Assembly (NCBI GenBank): GCA_046729855.1
Contig: JBKPHM010000024.1
Coordinates: 1-64,000, forward strand
DNA length: 64,000 bases
Direction of reading: 5' to 3'
Source: DATHSY01 sp046729855
Lineage (GTDB): Bacteria; Actinomycetota; UBA4738; HRBIN12
Position 1 is the first letter of the stretch. The number at the start of each line of letters is the position of its first letter. This document shows, one piece after another, positions 34,434-42,761 of the stretch. The notes beneath the pieces are model-generated. The model made no database searches. It was not told the origin of the DNA and saw only the letters and a list, made by a program, of their open reading frames with translations. A program made the translations under genes and the position numbers.

Positions 34434-35345
34434 TCAGTCCTGCCTCCTCGCTCCGGGACGGACGGCGTGACCGCCGAACTCCTGCCGGAGCGCCGCGATC
34501 ACCTTCGCGGAGAACGACTCGTCCTGACGCGAGGCGAACCTGTTGAACAGCGCGTTCGAGGCGATCGGCGCGGGGACGTCCTCCTCGATGGCGGCGAGCA
34601 CGGTCCACCGCCCCTCCCCAGAGTCCTCCACGTAGCCGCGGATCGAGGACAGCCCCGGGTCGCGCGCGAGGGCTTGCTCGAGCAGGTCAAGGAGCCACGA
34701 CCTGACCACGCTGCCGTGACGCCAGATCGAGGCCAGCTGCCGAAGGTCCAGGTCGAACGCCGAGCGCTCGAGGATCTCGAAGCCCTCCCCGTACGCGGCG
34801 AGCAGGCCGTACTCGATCCCGTTGTGGACCATCTTCGAGAAGTGACCGGCGCCGCTGGGACCGACGTGCGCGTACCCGCCCTCCGGCGCGAGGGCACGGA
34901 AGGCGGGCTCGACCACTGCGAAGGCGTCGCCCTCACCTCCGACCATCAGGCAGTAGCCGTTCGCCAGTCCCCAGATACCGCCGCTCGTGCCGCAGTCCAG
35001 AAAACGGATGCCCCTCGACGAGAGATCCCGCGCCCGACCGATCGAGTCCTTGTAGAAGGAGTTGCCGCCGTCGACGATGACGTCTCCCTCGCCGAGCAAG
35101 GACGATAGGTCGTCGATCGTCGCCTGCGTCGGCGCGCCGGCCGGAACCATCAGCCAGACGGCCCGGGGCGGTTCGAGCTTCGACACGAGATCGTCCAACG
35201 ACGATGCACCCTGAGCGCCGGCCGAGGCTGCGGACGCGATGGCATCGTCGGACCGGTCGAAGGCGACGACCTCGTGACCGTGGCCGAGCAGTCGCGCCGT
35301 CATGTTGCCGCCCATGCGACCGAGCCCGACCATCCCTAGCTTCAT
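34434..35345 (-). CDS. gnd: 6-phosphogluconate dehydrogenase, short (YqeC/GndA-like) type
   Basis: A 303-residue enzyme that decarboxylates 6-phosphogluconate to ribulose 5-phosphate. It has the Rossmann motif GLGRMGGN at the N-terminus, the substrate signature GTSGGIWGLANGYC and the catalytic Lys in KMVHNGIEYG. The short length fits the NAD-type bacterial form rather than the 470-residue form. The ATG at 35345 overlaps the end of the upstream Rieske-like gene, and zwf follows directly, so two steps of the pathway are made together. A lactonase gene is not present. Confidence 0.92.
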   Translation of the reverse strand: MKLGMVGLGRMGGNMTARLLGHGHEVVAFDRSDDAIASAASAGAQGASSLDDLVSKLEPPRAVWLMVPAGAPTQATIDDLSSLLGEGDVIVDGGNSFYKDSIGRARDLSSRGIRFLDCGTSGGIWGLANGYCLMVGGEGDAFAVVEPAFRALAPEGGYAHVGPSGAGHFSKMVHNGIEYGLLAAYGEGFEILERSAFDLDLRQLASIWRHGSVVRSWLLDLLEQALARDPGLSSIRGYVEDSGEGRWTVLAAIEEDVPAPIASNALFNRFASRQDESFSAKVIAALRQEFGGHAVRPGARRQD

Positions 35346-35680
35346 CCGCGTCCTCCGATCTCGGGCCCGACCTCGATCCACTCCTCGGATACCCGCACCC
35401 GGTACAGCGCCACCCGATCGGGCGACGGGCCGCTCACCGGCTCCCCGGTCCGCAGGTCGAACGCCGTGCCGTCGCAGGGGCACATCACCGCGTCGGCGAT
35501 CTCGTCCAGATCCCCATCCGACAGCGCGCACCCGTCACCTGGACACTCGTCCGCGAACGCGAACAGCTCCTGCTCCAGGTGCGCGACGGCGACGTGCCCT
35601 ACGGGAAGCTCGTAGCCGCGGATCTCGCCTTCGGGAACCTCGACGATCGCGGCGACGCGGACGAACGCGGCGTCGTTCAC
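35342..35680 (-). CDS. Rieske-like protein with both His ligands replaced
   Basis: A 112-residue small Rieske-fold protein like those of dioxygenase ferredoxins and NirD. The two cluster-binding loops are recognisable: C46-P-G48-D-G-C51 and C67-P-C69-D70-G. A normal Rieske site is CxH...CxxH. Here the His positions are Gly48 and Asp70, while four Cys remain (the two cluster Cys plus the two that form a disulfide in bc1-type Rieske proteins). It either binds a four-Cys [2Fe-2S] cluster or no cluster. The GTG start at 35680 overlaps the upstream stop (GTGA) and its stop overlaps gnd. Its role beside the pentose phosphate genes is unknown. Confidence 0.75.
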   Translation of the reverse strand: MNDAAFVRVAAIVEVPEGEIRGYELPVGHVAVAHLEQELFAFADECPGDGCALSDGDLDEIADAVMCPCDGTAFDLRTGEPVSGPSPDRVALYRVRVSEEWIEVGPEIGGRG

Positions 35681-36345
35681 GGGGACGCCGCCACGCGCTC
35701 GGCGATCCGCCGCAACGACGACCACAGCCGCTGCGCAACCGTCACGCCGCCCAGCACGACGAGCACGGCGAGCATCGGCGTCAACGCGCCGGGGATGATC
35801 AGCCCCAGGATCATCGCCACGTACCGTTCGAGCCGCTGGAAGAACCCCTCGCTGAGCGACACGCCCGCGGCCTCCGCCTCTGCGCGGATGTGGCTCACCC
35901 CGAGCGCGGTAACGAGCGTCGCGAGCGACAGCATCGCGTTGACCTCGTTGCCCTTTCCGGCCTCGACCCAGAACAGCGACGCGAAGAGGACCGTGTCGCC
36001 GATTCGGTCGAGCACGGAGTCGAGGAACGCGCCAGACCGCTTCTCCTCGCCACGCAACCGCGCCACGCTCCCGTCGAACACGTCACACGTGCCTGCGAGG
36101 AACAGCAGCACGCCCGGCACGAACCGGCGGCCGGTGAGCAGCACGGCCGCGGCCGCGAAGTTGAGGACGAGGGAGGCGATGGTGAGCTGCCACGGCCGGA
36201 CGCCCGCCCGATACAGGCCCGCGAGGATCACGCGGTACGGCCACGCGAACACGAAGCCGAGCGCGGGCCCGGTAACCCCCTTGGTGCGCCTCGGTGGTGG
36301 CATGTCCCGCACCCGGGCGGCGGGGCGGTCCCGGGACTCACGCAT
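35677..36345 (-). CDS. CDP-alcohol phosphatidyltransferase family protein
   Basis: A 222-residue membrane enzyme with about five or six helices. It has the full family motif D-G-x2-A-R-x8-G-x3-D-x3-D (DGSVARLRGEEKRSGAFLD followed by SVLD), which binds divalent metal and the CDP-diacylglycerol donor. It would transfer a phosphatidyl group to an alcohol (inositol phosphate, glycerol phosphate or similar). The ATG at 36345 lies 6 bases from a TAGCCT element. First gene of the operon with the Rieske-like protein, gnd and zwf. Confidence 0.87.
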   Translation of the reverse strand: MRESRDRPAARVRDMPPPRRTKGVTGPALGFVFAWPYRVILAGLYRAGVRPWQLTIASLVLNFAAAAVLLTGRRFVPGVLLFLAGTCDVFDGSVARLRGEEKRSGAFLDSVLDRIGDTVLFASLFWVEAGKGNEVNAMLSLATLVTALGVSHIRAEAEAAGVSLSEGFFQRLERYVAMILGLIIPGALTPMLAVLVVLGGVTVAQRLWSSLRRIAERVAASP

Positions 36346-36351
36346 CCCCGA

Positions 36352-36357
36352 AGGCTA
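36352..36357 (-). promoter_or_regulatory. -10 element (TAGCCT) of the pgs-like/Rieske/gnd/zwf operon
   Basis: On the minus strand, TAGCCT lies 6 bases before the ATG at 36345, consistent with a leaderless operon message. Confidence 0.45.
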
Positions 36358-36381
36358 ACTCTGGAGGGCGGGGAGGCGCGC

Positions 36382-36915
36382 TTAGCTGCGAGGCTGCAGC
36401 CGCACGACCCGATAGTGGAAGGTCCCGCCTGGCGCCTGGTACGCGATCTCGTCGTCGATCTTCGCGCCCGCCACCGCCTGCCCGAGCGGCGAGGTCGTCG
36501 TGATCGTCCGAACGCCGGGCGCTCGCTCCTCCGCCGAGCCGGCGAGCAGGTACGTTTCCTCCTCCGGCTCATCCTCGTCGAGCGGCGTGAGTGTGATCAG
36601 CATGCCTGGTGCGACCACGTCGGCTGACGCAGGCACCTCGACGATCTCGGGGTCCCGCAGCATCCGCTCGAGGGTCCGGATCCGCGACTCCATCAGCGCC
36701 TGCTCGTTCTTCGCCACGTCGTACTCGGCGTTCTCGCGGATGTCCCCGTGCTCGCGGGCCGCCTTCAGACGCTCCGCGGTGCTCGTCCGGCCGGTCGTCC
36801 GGAGGTCGTCGAGCTCGGCGCGCAGTCGCAGGTACGCGTCGAGCGTCAGCTCGGCGGTCGGCTGCTGCCCCGGCTTTCGAGGCGGACGGTTGGCGAGCTC
36901 AGCTGGGAGGTCCAT
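36382..36915 (-). CDS. greA: GreA/GreB-family transcription elongation factor
   Basis: A 177-residue protein. Residues about 25-100 form the antiparallel coiled coil that enters the polymerase secondary channel, with the acidic tip in the GDIRENAEYDVAKNEQ segment. The C-terminal FKBP-like domain ends in SPLGQAVAGAKIDDEIAYQAPGG. GreA stimulates transcript cleavage by stalled polymerase. The N-terminus carries about 20 extra residues compared with typical GreA. ATG at 36915 is 10 bases from a TAGATT element. Confidence 0.92.
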   Translation of the reverse strand: MDLPAELANRPPRKPGQQPTAELTLDAYLRLRAELDDLRTTGRTSTAERLKAAREHGDIRENAEYDVAKNEQALMESRIRTLERMLRDPEIVEVPASADVVAPGMLITLTPLDEDEPEEETYLLAGSAEERAPGVRTITTTSPLGQAVAGAKIDDEIAYQAPGGTFHYRVVRLQPRS

Positions 36916-36925
36916 GGGTCCCGCG

Positions 36926-36931
36926 AATCTA
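36926..36931 (-). promoter_or_regulatory. -10 element (TAGATT) of greA
   Basis: On the minus strand, TAGATT lies 10 bases before the greA ATG, with no Shine-Dalgarno sequence. Confidence 0.4.
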
Positions 36932-36951
36932 CCAACGCCCCAGGACGCCGG

Positions 36952-37962
36952 TCACCCGAGCGCCGCGCGGAGCACGCGGGCGGCGCGGAGGGTGACCCAC
37001 TTGCTCGGAGCGCCTTGCCGATCGGCGTTCGCCCAGAGCTTGCCGTTGTACGCGTAGCGGTTCCGGTACCGCCCGTCGCGATCCTGCTGCTCGACGAGCC
37101 AGCCGACCGCGTTCGCGACCCGCGGGTCGCGAGCGGACCCGAGCTCCGCGAGGACCTCGAGGTTCTGAAGCGCGTCGGCGACGTACCCCGAGGGGAACCC
37201 GAGCCGGAACCACGAGGGGCTCACCTTCGAGGCCGTCGGGTAGTCGGCGATCGCGGGATCCCGCGAGAGCAGGAACGCGTTGCCTTGGTCGATCGCGCGG
37301 CGGACGTATGGGGCGCGCCGCCGCTGCGGGATCGCGGCCAGGGCCCGCAGGGCCTTGACGGCCCCCCAGGCGCACGGCTCGTGACCGTTCGCGACGCATT
37401 GGAAGCCGGGGCCGCTGGTGCCCGAGCGGAAGTAGGCGTCGAACCCCTCGCCTGTGATCGACCGTGCCTGCCACTCGACGGCCGAACGGACCTCGCCGTC
37501 GTCGAGCCGGCCGAACCGGATGAACGTCCGCAGCAGGTTCCCGTGCAAGCAGTGGATCGCCTCGGCTGGTGGTGGCTGGCCCTCGGCGAGCCGGCCGGAG
37601 GCCACGAACCCTCCAGTCGCGGCCAGCGTGTTCCGAAGCACGTACGCGCACGCGCGCCGCACGCCCCCGTGCGCCGGATCCGCGCCAAGCTGCTCGAGGA
37701 ACATCAGCGACCAGACCGTGCCGGTGTACTTCGGCGCGTACCCGGCGCCGCGCCTGACCCACCACCCGTCGGGGTGCTGGTTCGCCAGGATCGACGCGAT
37801 CGGGTCGGTCCGCATCGCCGCGGCGCGGGCGCGCCGAGCGGCTGGCGCGTCGGCGGACTCGTCGAGCAGCTCCCGCAGCGCGAGGTGACGGACCGCCGGC
37901 GTGTTGTGCTCGAGCAGCCACGGGAGCGGATCGGTCCGGAAGGCCTCGCGCCACGCCTCCAA
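36952..37962 (-). CDS. Prenyltransferase/squalene-cyclase-like alpha-toroid protein
   Basis: A 336-residue soluble protein made of repeated helical pairs with motifs such as NQHPDGWWVRRGAGYAPKYTGT and WLVEQQDRDGRYRNRY, which resemble the QW-type repeats of terpene cyclases and prenyltransferases. It lacks the DxDD catalytic motif, so it is not obviously a cyclase. Conserved Cys/His residues (AIHCLHGNLLR, GHEPCAWGAVKAL) suggest a metal or active site. Probable TTG start at 37962, with an AAGGGGG site upstream; longer frames enter the divergent SDR gene. Function unknown. Confidence 0.65.
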   Translation of the reverse strand: MEAWREAFRTDPLPWLLEHNTPAVRHLALRELLDESADAPAARRARAAAMRTDPIASILANQHPDGWWVRRGAGYAPKYTGTVWSLMFLEQLGADPAHGGVRRACAYVLRNTLAATGGFVASGRLAEGQPPPAEAIHCLHGNLLRTFIRFGRLDDGEVRSAVEWQARSITGEGFDAYFRSGTSGPGFQCVANGHEPCAWGAVKALRALAAIPQRRRAPYVRRAIDQGNAFLLSRDPAIADYPTASKVSPSWFRLGFPSGYVADALQNLEVLAELGSARDPRVANAVGWLVEQQDRDGRYRNRYAYNGKLWANADRQGAPSKWVTLRAARVLRAALG

Positions 37963-38032
37963 ACAGCAGCCCCCTTGTGAACCGGATCGACTGAGGCTAC
38001 CCCGTATGCTCCGGCGGGAGGGAGGGGGTCGC

Positions 38033-38812
38033 ATGGGACGGCTCGACGGGAAGGTCGCCCTGATCACCGGTGGCGCGAGCGGCATGGGCAAGGTCGCGTC
38101 GGCACTCTTCGCGAGCGAGGGCGCGAGGGTCGTGCTGACCGACGTCGCCGACGAGACCGGCGAGCAAGTCGCGAAAGAGATCGAGGCCGTCGGCGGAGAG
38201 GCCGCGTACGTCCACGCGGATGTCGCGAGCGAACCGGACGCGCGGTCGATGGTCGAGGCCGCGGTCGAGCGGTTCGGCGGACTACACGTCCTCTACAACA
38301 ACGCGGGCGTGATGCTCGCGAACGACGGATCGGTCGACGCGACCGACGCCTCGGTCTGGGATCGCACGCTCGACGTCAACGTGAAGGGCGTCGCGTTCGG
38401 GTGCAAGTACGGCATCCCGGCGATGATCGCCTCGGGCGCCGGCTCGATCATCAACGTGGCGTCATTCGTCGCGTGGATGGGCGCCGCCACGTCGCAGACG
38501 GCGTACACGGCGTCGAAAGGCGCCGTCCTGTCGATGACGCGGGAGATCGCCGTCGAGTACGCGCGCAGGGGGATCCGGTGCAACGCGCTGTGCCCGGGAC
38601 CGATCGACACCCCGCTGCTCGCCGAGCTGCTGAGCGATCCCGCGCGGCGGCATCGGCGGTTCGTCCACATCCCGATGGGCCGGCTCGGGCAGGCGGAGGA
38701 GCTCGCGAAGGCGGCGCTGTTCCTGGCCGCCGACGACTCGAGCTACATGACGGGCGCGTCGCTCGTTGTCGACGGCGGCATCACCGCCGCCTACGTCACG
38801 CCCGAGGATTGA
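38033..38812 (+). CDS. Short-chain dehydrogenase/reductase (SDR)
   Basis: A 259-residue classical SDR. Cofactor motif TGGASGMG at 12-19, NNAG near 89, and catalytic Ser144, Tyr158 and Lys162 (YTASK). Asp37 after the second strand favours NAD(H). It ends in the typical DGGITA segment. The ATG at 38033 follows a GGGAGGGAGGGGG-like ribosome-binding stretch. Substrate unknown; it lies alone and divergent from the alpha-toroid gene. Confidence 0.9.
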   Translation: MGRLDGKVALITGGASGMGKVASALFASEGARVVLTDVADETGEQVAKEIEAVGGEAAYVHADVASEPDARSMVEAAVERFGGLHVLYNNAGVMLANDGSVDATDASVWDRTLDVNVKGVAFGCKYGIPAMIASGAGSIINVASFVAWMGAATSQTAYTASKGAVLSMTREIAVEYARRGIRCNALCPGPIDTPLLAELLSDPARRHRRFVHIPMGRLGQAEELAKAALFLAADDSSYMTGASLVVDGGITAAYVTPED

Positions 38813-38873
38813 CACGACCTTCGCGTTTGCGGTCGGGTGCTGGGAAGTGCAACTCGATACATCCATCGGCTAA

Positions 38874-38904
38874 TTGACAGAGGCGATGCCCCTGTGGCTG
38901 GATA
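38874..38904 (+). promoter_or_regulatory. Possible promoter of APC permease 1
   Basis: A perfect TTGACA (38874-38879) is followed 19 bases later by TGGATA (38899-38904). The -10 match and spacing are poor, so this is tentative. The rest of 38813-38946 shows no gene. Confidence 0.25.
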
Positions 38905-38946
38905 CGCCTCGATGCCCGCGGGCAACGTTGGCTACCAGGGAGGGGG

Positions 38947-40476
38947 ATGCCGATGGCGGAGGGGAAGCGCGGGGCGGTCACCTATCGTGAGGTGACCGAA
39001 GGGTACTTCCAGAAGCGCGGGCTCAGGCGACACGCGGGCGTCTGGTCACTCTGGGCGCTCGGCGTCGCCGCCGTGATCTCCGGCGACTTCTCAGGGTGGA
39101 ACTTCGCCCTGGACGTCGGTGGTTTCGGCGGCTTGCTGTTGTCAACCATCATCATCGCAGCGATGTACGTGGGTCTCTGCTACAGCATCGCTGAGATGTC
39201 GCCGGCGCTCCCCCACACGGGTGGAGCGTATTCGTTCGGTCGCTCGGCGATGGGACCGTGGGGCGGCTTCATCACCGGGCTCGGGGAGAACATCGAGTAC
39301 GTCGTCACCCCGGCAGTCGTGGTCTTCTTTGCCGGTTCCTACGCGCAACCCGTCTTCGACGAGCTGATCGGGCTGAACCTCTCGCAGCCGGCCTGGTGGG
39401 CGATCTTCTATGTGATCTTCGTGGGGCTGAACATCTGGGGGATCGAGGCGACACTCCGGTTCTCGGTCGTCGTGTGCCTGGTCTCGCTCGCAGTCCTGGG
39501 CGTCTTCGCGGTGCTCGCGATCCCGAAGTTCGACGCCTCCAACCTCACCGACATCGCGCCGAGCGCGGGGAACTCGACGTTCCTCCCGTTCGGCCTCGGC
39601 GGAATCATCAAGGCACTCCCGTTCGCGATCTGGTGGTACCTCGCGATCGAGGAGCTGCCGCTCGCGGCGGAGGAGTCGCTCGACCCCAAACGCGACGTTC
39701 CGAGGGGGACGCTGCTCGGGTTGGCGACCCTGATCGTCACGAGCATCCTCGTGATGTTTCTCAACCCCGGCGTCACCGGGTCGGAGGCGATCAGGACATC
39801 CGGAGAGCCACTGCTCGATGGGTTCCGCGCGATCTTCGGAGAGACGGGCGCGACGGCCGCCGCCGTTCTCGGACTGTTCGCCTTGTTCGGACTGATCGCG
39901 AGCTTCCACACGATCATCTTCGCCTACGGCAGGAACATCTTCTCGCTCTCGCGGGCCGGCTACTTCCCTCATTGGATGTCGGTCACGCACGGCGCCCGCA
40001 AGACCCCGTACGTCGCCCTCGTGCTCGGCGGCGTGATCGGGTACGGCCTCGACGTCCTGCTGTGGAACTTCCCGTCTGGGTCCGCCGTGGGAGATGCCCT
40101 GCTGACGATGGCTGTGTTCGGCGCCGTGATCTCGTACTTCATGCAGGGCCTGTCGTTCGTGCTGCTGCGGCGAAAGATGCCGAACATCACCCGCCCATAC
40201 CGCAGCCCCCTGGGCGAGTGGGGAGCGGTGGTCGCCGGCGCGATCGCGCTGCTGTCGCTCCTGGCGCTGTTCCTGACCGAGAGCTACCGCCCCGGAGTGG
40301 TCGGCGTGGCGATCTGGTTCCTGCTCGGCATCGTGTACTTCTGGATCGCGGGCCGGCACCGGTTGGTGCTGTCCCCTGAGGAGGAGTTCGCAATGACGCT
40401 GGGCGAACGAGGTCACCCCGAGTACGGCCAGTACGGTCAGGAACGAACGCAGGAGACGCCGACCCCGAGGAGCTGA
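38947..40476 (+). CDS. APC-family permease, ethanolamine-permease-like
   Basis: A 509-residue transporter with twelve predicted helices. The first part (SLWALGVAAVISGDFSGWN, YSIAEMSPALPHTGGAYSF, GPWGGFITGLGENIEYV) is closest in my recollection to ethanolamine permeases (Eat) of the APC superfamily. The C-terminal tail is short and Gln/Tyr-rich. The ATG has a GGGAGGGGG site. It is followed, after a strong hairpin, by a glutamine-synthetase-like ligase, a common pairing in actinobacterial amine use. Amine uptake is therefore likely, ethanolamine being the best guess. Confidence 0.82.
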   Translation: MPMAEGKRGAVTYREVTEGYFQKRGLRRHAGVWSLWALGVAAVISGDFSGWNFALDVGGFGGLLLSTIIIAAMYVGLCYSIAEMSPALPHTGGAYSFGRSAMGPWGGFITGLGENIEYVVTPAVVVFFAGSYAQPVFDELIGLNLSQPAWWAIFYVIFVGLNIWGIEATLRFSVVVCLVSLAVLGVFAVLAIPKFDASNLTDIAPSAGNSTFLPFGLGGIIKALPFAIWWYLAIEELPLAAEESLDPKRDVPRGTLLGLATLIVTSILVMFLNPGVTGSEAIRTSGEPLLDGFRAIFGETGATAAAVLGLFALFGLIASFHTIIFAYGRNIFSLSRAGYFPHWMSVTHGARKTPYVALVLGGVIGYGLDVLLWNFPSGSAVGDALLTMAVFGAVISYFMQGLSFVLLRRKMPNITRPYRSPLGEWGAVVAGAIALLSLLALFLTESYRPGVVGVAIWFLLGIVYFWIAGRHRLVLSPEEEFAMTLGERGHPEYGQYGQERTQETPTPRS

Positions 40477-40496
40477 CGGCCGACGGTGGGACGGCC

Positions 40497-40526
40497 GAAG
40501 GCGGTGGGCATTAGCCCACCGCCTTC
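40497..40526 (+). terminator. Perfect 13-bp hairpin between permease and ligase genes
   Basis: GAAGGCGGTGGGC (40497-40509) and GCCCACCGCCTTC (40514-40526) are exact inverse complements around an ATTA loop. No T-run follows, so it may be a partial terminator, a processing/stability hairpin, or an attenuator that lowers expression of the ligase relative to the permease. The ribosome-binding site of the next gene begins 14 bases later. Confidence 0.55.
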
Positions 40527-40550
40527 GCGCTTCGGTGAGAGGAGGACGTG

Positions 40551-41930
40551 ATGGAGCAGGGGAAGATCGACGTCAAGACGCTCGAGGAGCTGGCGAACGC
40601 GGGCGAGATCGACACCGTCCTCTGCATGTTCACGGACCTCCAGGGCCGGTTCATGGGCAAGCGGGTCCTGCCCCACTTCTTCCTCGAGGAGGTCCTCGGC
40701 GAGGAGGGCCTCCACGCGTGCCTGTACCTCCTGGCGATAGACATGGAGATGGAGCCGCTTCCCGGCTACCGCTACGCGAGCTGGGAGACCGGCTATGGCG
40801 ACTTCAAGATGGTGCCGGACCTCTCCACGCTTCGCCTCGTCCCCTGGATCTCCAAGACCGTGCTCGTGATCTGCGACGTCCACGATGAGGAGACGAACGA
40901 GCCGGTCGAGGTCGCGCCGCGCCAGATCCTCAAGCGGCAGGTCGAGCGCTCGGCCGCCGAGGGGTACCGCGTCAAGGCGGGGTCGGAGCTGGAGTTCTAC
41001 CTGTTCAAGGACTCGTTCGAGCAGGCCGCGCAGAAGCGCTACCAGGACCTCCAGACCTCGTCGACCTACATCATGGACTACCACATGCTCCAGACCACCA
41101 AGGACGAGTGGTTGATCCGCCAGATGCGCAACCACCTGGCCGGAGCCGGCATCCCGATCGAGTTCTCGAAGGGCGAGTTCGGCAAGGGCCAGCACGAGAT
41201 CAACTTCACGTACCGCGACGCCCTCGAGACCGCCGACAACCACGCAATCTTCAAGCACGGCGCGAAGGAGATCGCGGCGCTGAACGACGCGGCGATCACG
41301 TTCATGGCCAAGTGGACGATGGCCGAGGCCGGGTCGTCGTGCCACCTGCACTCGAGCGCGTGGAACGCCGACGGCAACGAGTCGCTGATGTGGGACGACA
41401 ACGACCCGAAACACATGTCCGACACCTTCCGGAACTACCTGGGCGGCCTAATGTCGACGGCCAGAGAGATGGCGTGGATGTTCGCGCCGTTCGTCAACTC
41501 GTACAAGCGATACCAGCTGGGCTCCTGGGCGCCCACCGCGATCGTGTGGAGCCACGACAACCGCACGTGCGGCTTCCGCGTCGTGGGCGAGCACAAGGGC
41601 AACCGGGTCGAGTCCCGCCTGCCTGGCGCCGACATGAACCCGTACCTGGGGATCGCCGCGACGATCGCCGGCGGCCTGCACGGGATCAAGAACAAGATCG
41701 AGGCGCCGTCGATGTTCGAGGGCAACGCGTACGAGGCGAAGGACGTCCCGCGCGTCCCGAGCTCGCTACACGAGGCGATCGCCGAGCTCGAGAAAAGCGA
41801 GGTGGCCCGGGAGGCCTTCGGGGACTTCGTCTTCGAGCACCTGGTGAACACGGCTCGGCAAGAACAGATCATCTTCGACAACCAGACCGTCACGGACTGG
41901 GAGCTCGAGCGGTACTTCGAGCGGGGTTGA
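40551..41930 (+). CDS. Glutamine-synthetase-fold gamma-glutamyl-amine ligase (GS-A)
   Basis: A 459-residue GS-I-fold protein. Metal and ATP/glutamate residues are kept: Glu146 and Glu148 (SELEF), Glu209 and Glu216 (EFGKGQHE), His265 (CHLH), Arg320, Glu354 and Arg356 (VESRLPGADMNPYL). The ammonium site is not: the position of E327 is Trp326 (LGSWAPT), and the DGSS motif with D50 is absent. It is therefore probably a gamma-glutamyl ligase for an organic amine, such as the GlnA4/PuuA types, rather than a nitrogen-assimilating synthetase. ATG at 40551 has GGAGG five bases upstream. Placed directly after the ethanolamine-like permease. Confidence 0.87.
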   Translation: MEQGKIDVKTLEELANAGEIDTVLCMFTDLQGRFMGKRVLPHFFLEEVLGEEGLHACLYLLAIDMEMEPLPGYRYASWETGYGDFKMVPDLSTLRLVPWISKTVLVICDVHDEETNEPVEVAPRQILKRQVERSAAEGYRVKAGSELEFYLFKDSFEQAAQKRYQDLQTSSTYIMDYHMLQTTKDEWLIRQMRNHLAGAGIPIEFSKGEFGKGQHEINFTYRDALETADNHAIFKHGAKEIAALNDAAITFMAKWTMAEAGSSCHLHSSAWNADGNESLMWDDNDPKHMSDTFRNYLGGLMSTAREMAWMFAPFVNSYKRYQLGSWAPTAIVWSHDNRTCGFRVVGEHKGNRVESRLPGADMNPYLGIAATIAGGLHGIKNKIEAPSMFEGNAYEAKDVPRVPSSLHEAIAELEKSEVAREAFGDFVFEHLVNTARQEQIIFDNQTVTDWELERYFERG

Positions 41931-41945
41931 ACCGCGGCCAGCCCG

Positions 41946-41951
41946 TAGACT
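41946..41951 (+). promoter_or_regulatory. -10 element (TAGACT)
   Basis: TAGACT ends 8 bases before the GTG at 41960, inside the 29-base gap after the GS-A gene. The amidotransferase may thus also have its own leaderless message. Confidence 0.35.
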
Positions 41952-41959
41952 CGCCGCCC

Positions 41960-42679
41960 GTGAAGCCGATCCTGCTTGTCCGCAACGACCCGATCGAGTC
42001 GTTTGGCGTCGCGCTGCCGTCGCTGGCGAAGGCCGGCGCCGACGTCGCCACGGCCCACATGCCGGCCGGCGCGGAGCTCCCGCCGCTCGACGAGGTCGCG
42101 GCGGTCATCACGTTCGGCGGCACCGTCAACGTCGACCAGACCGAGCGGCACCCGTACCTCGCGACGGTCCGCGCCTACACGAGGGAAGCGGTCGAACGTG
42201 GCGTGGCCTACCTCGGGATCTGCCTGGGGTCGCAGCTGCTCGCCCGCGCGCTCGGCGTCGAGGTCGTGAAGGGCCCGAAGGAGGTCGGGTTCGAGCCTGT
42301 CCGCGCGGTCCCCGCCGCGAAGGAGGACCCGCTCCTGTCCTTCCTGGGCGAGGACGAGTACGTGATGCAGTGGCACGAGGACACGTACGAGCTTCCGCCG
42401 GGCGGCACGCTGCTCGTGACCGGCGACCGCGTGCCGATCCAGGCGTACCGCGTGGGTGAGGCCGCGTGGGGCGTGCAGTTCCACTTGGAGGTCGACGCCA
42501 CGGAGCTCGATTGGTGGCTCGACGTCGCAGACGCGGCGATCGACATCCGGGCGACCTGGGGGAAGTCGGCCGAGCAGATCCGGGCCGAGGCCGCTCGCTA
42601 CGTCGCCGCCCAGGAGGAACGCGGCCGCGAGATCTTCCGGCGATTCGCCGGCGTCGCGCGCGAGACGTTACGCAGCTAG
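41960..42679 (+). CDS. Stand-alone class I glutamine amidotransferase (GATase-A)
   Basis: A 239-residue class I GATase with the nucleophile Cys in LGICLGSQLLARALG and the His/Glu pair in VQFHLEVD, so the triad is complete. No synthetase domain is attached. Next to gamma-glutamyl ligases such proteins can act as gamma-glutamyl hydrolases that free the product from its glutamyl tag, like PuuD; this is inference. GTG at 41960 follows a TAGACT element. The C-terminal 50 residues are helical and charged. Confidence 0.83.
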   Translation: MKPILLVRNDPIESFGVALPSLAKAGADVATAHMPAGAELPPLDEVAAVITFGGTVNVDQTERHPYLATVRAYTREAVERGVAYLGICLGSQLLARALGVEVVKGPKEVGFEPVRAVPAAKEDPLLSFLGEDEYVMQWHEDTYELPPGGTLLVTGDRVPIQAYRVGEAAWGVQFHLEVDATELDWWLDVADAAIDIRATWGKSAEQIRAEAARYVAAQEERGREIFRRFAGVARETLRS

Positions 42680-42761
42680 CGCCCCCGCACCACGCCGGCA
42701 TATCAGCCTTTCGACCAGGTAGACAGTCGTCCCGAGAGGATGCAAGGATTCGCTAACGAGA

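Noticed and set aside
36952..37962. Calling the alpha-toroid protein a squalene/terpene cyclase
   Set aside because: Repeats resemble the family, but the catalytic DxDD motif is absent and there are no isoprenoid genes nearby.
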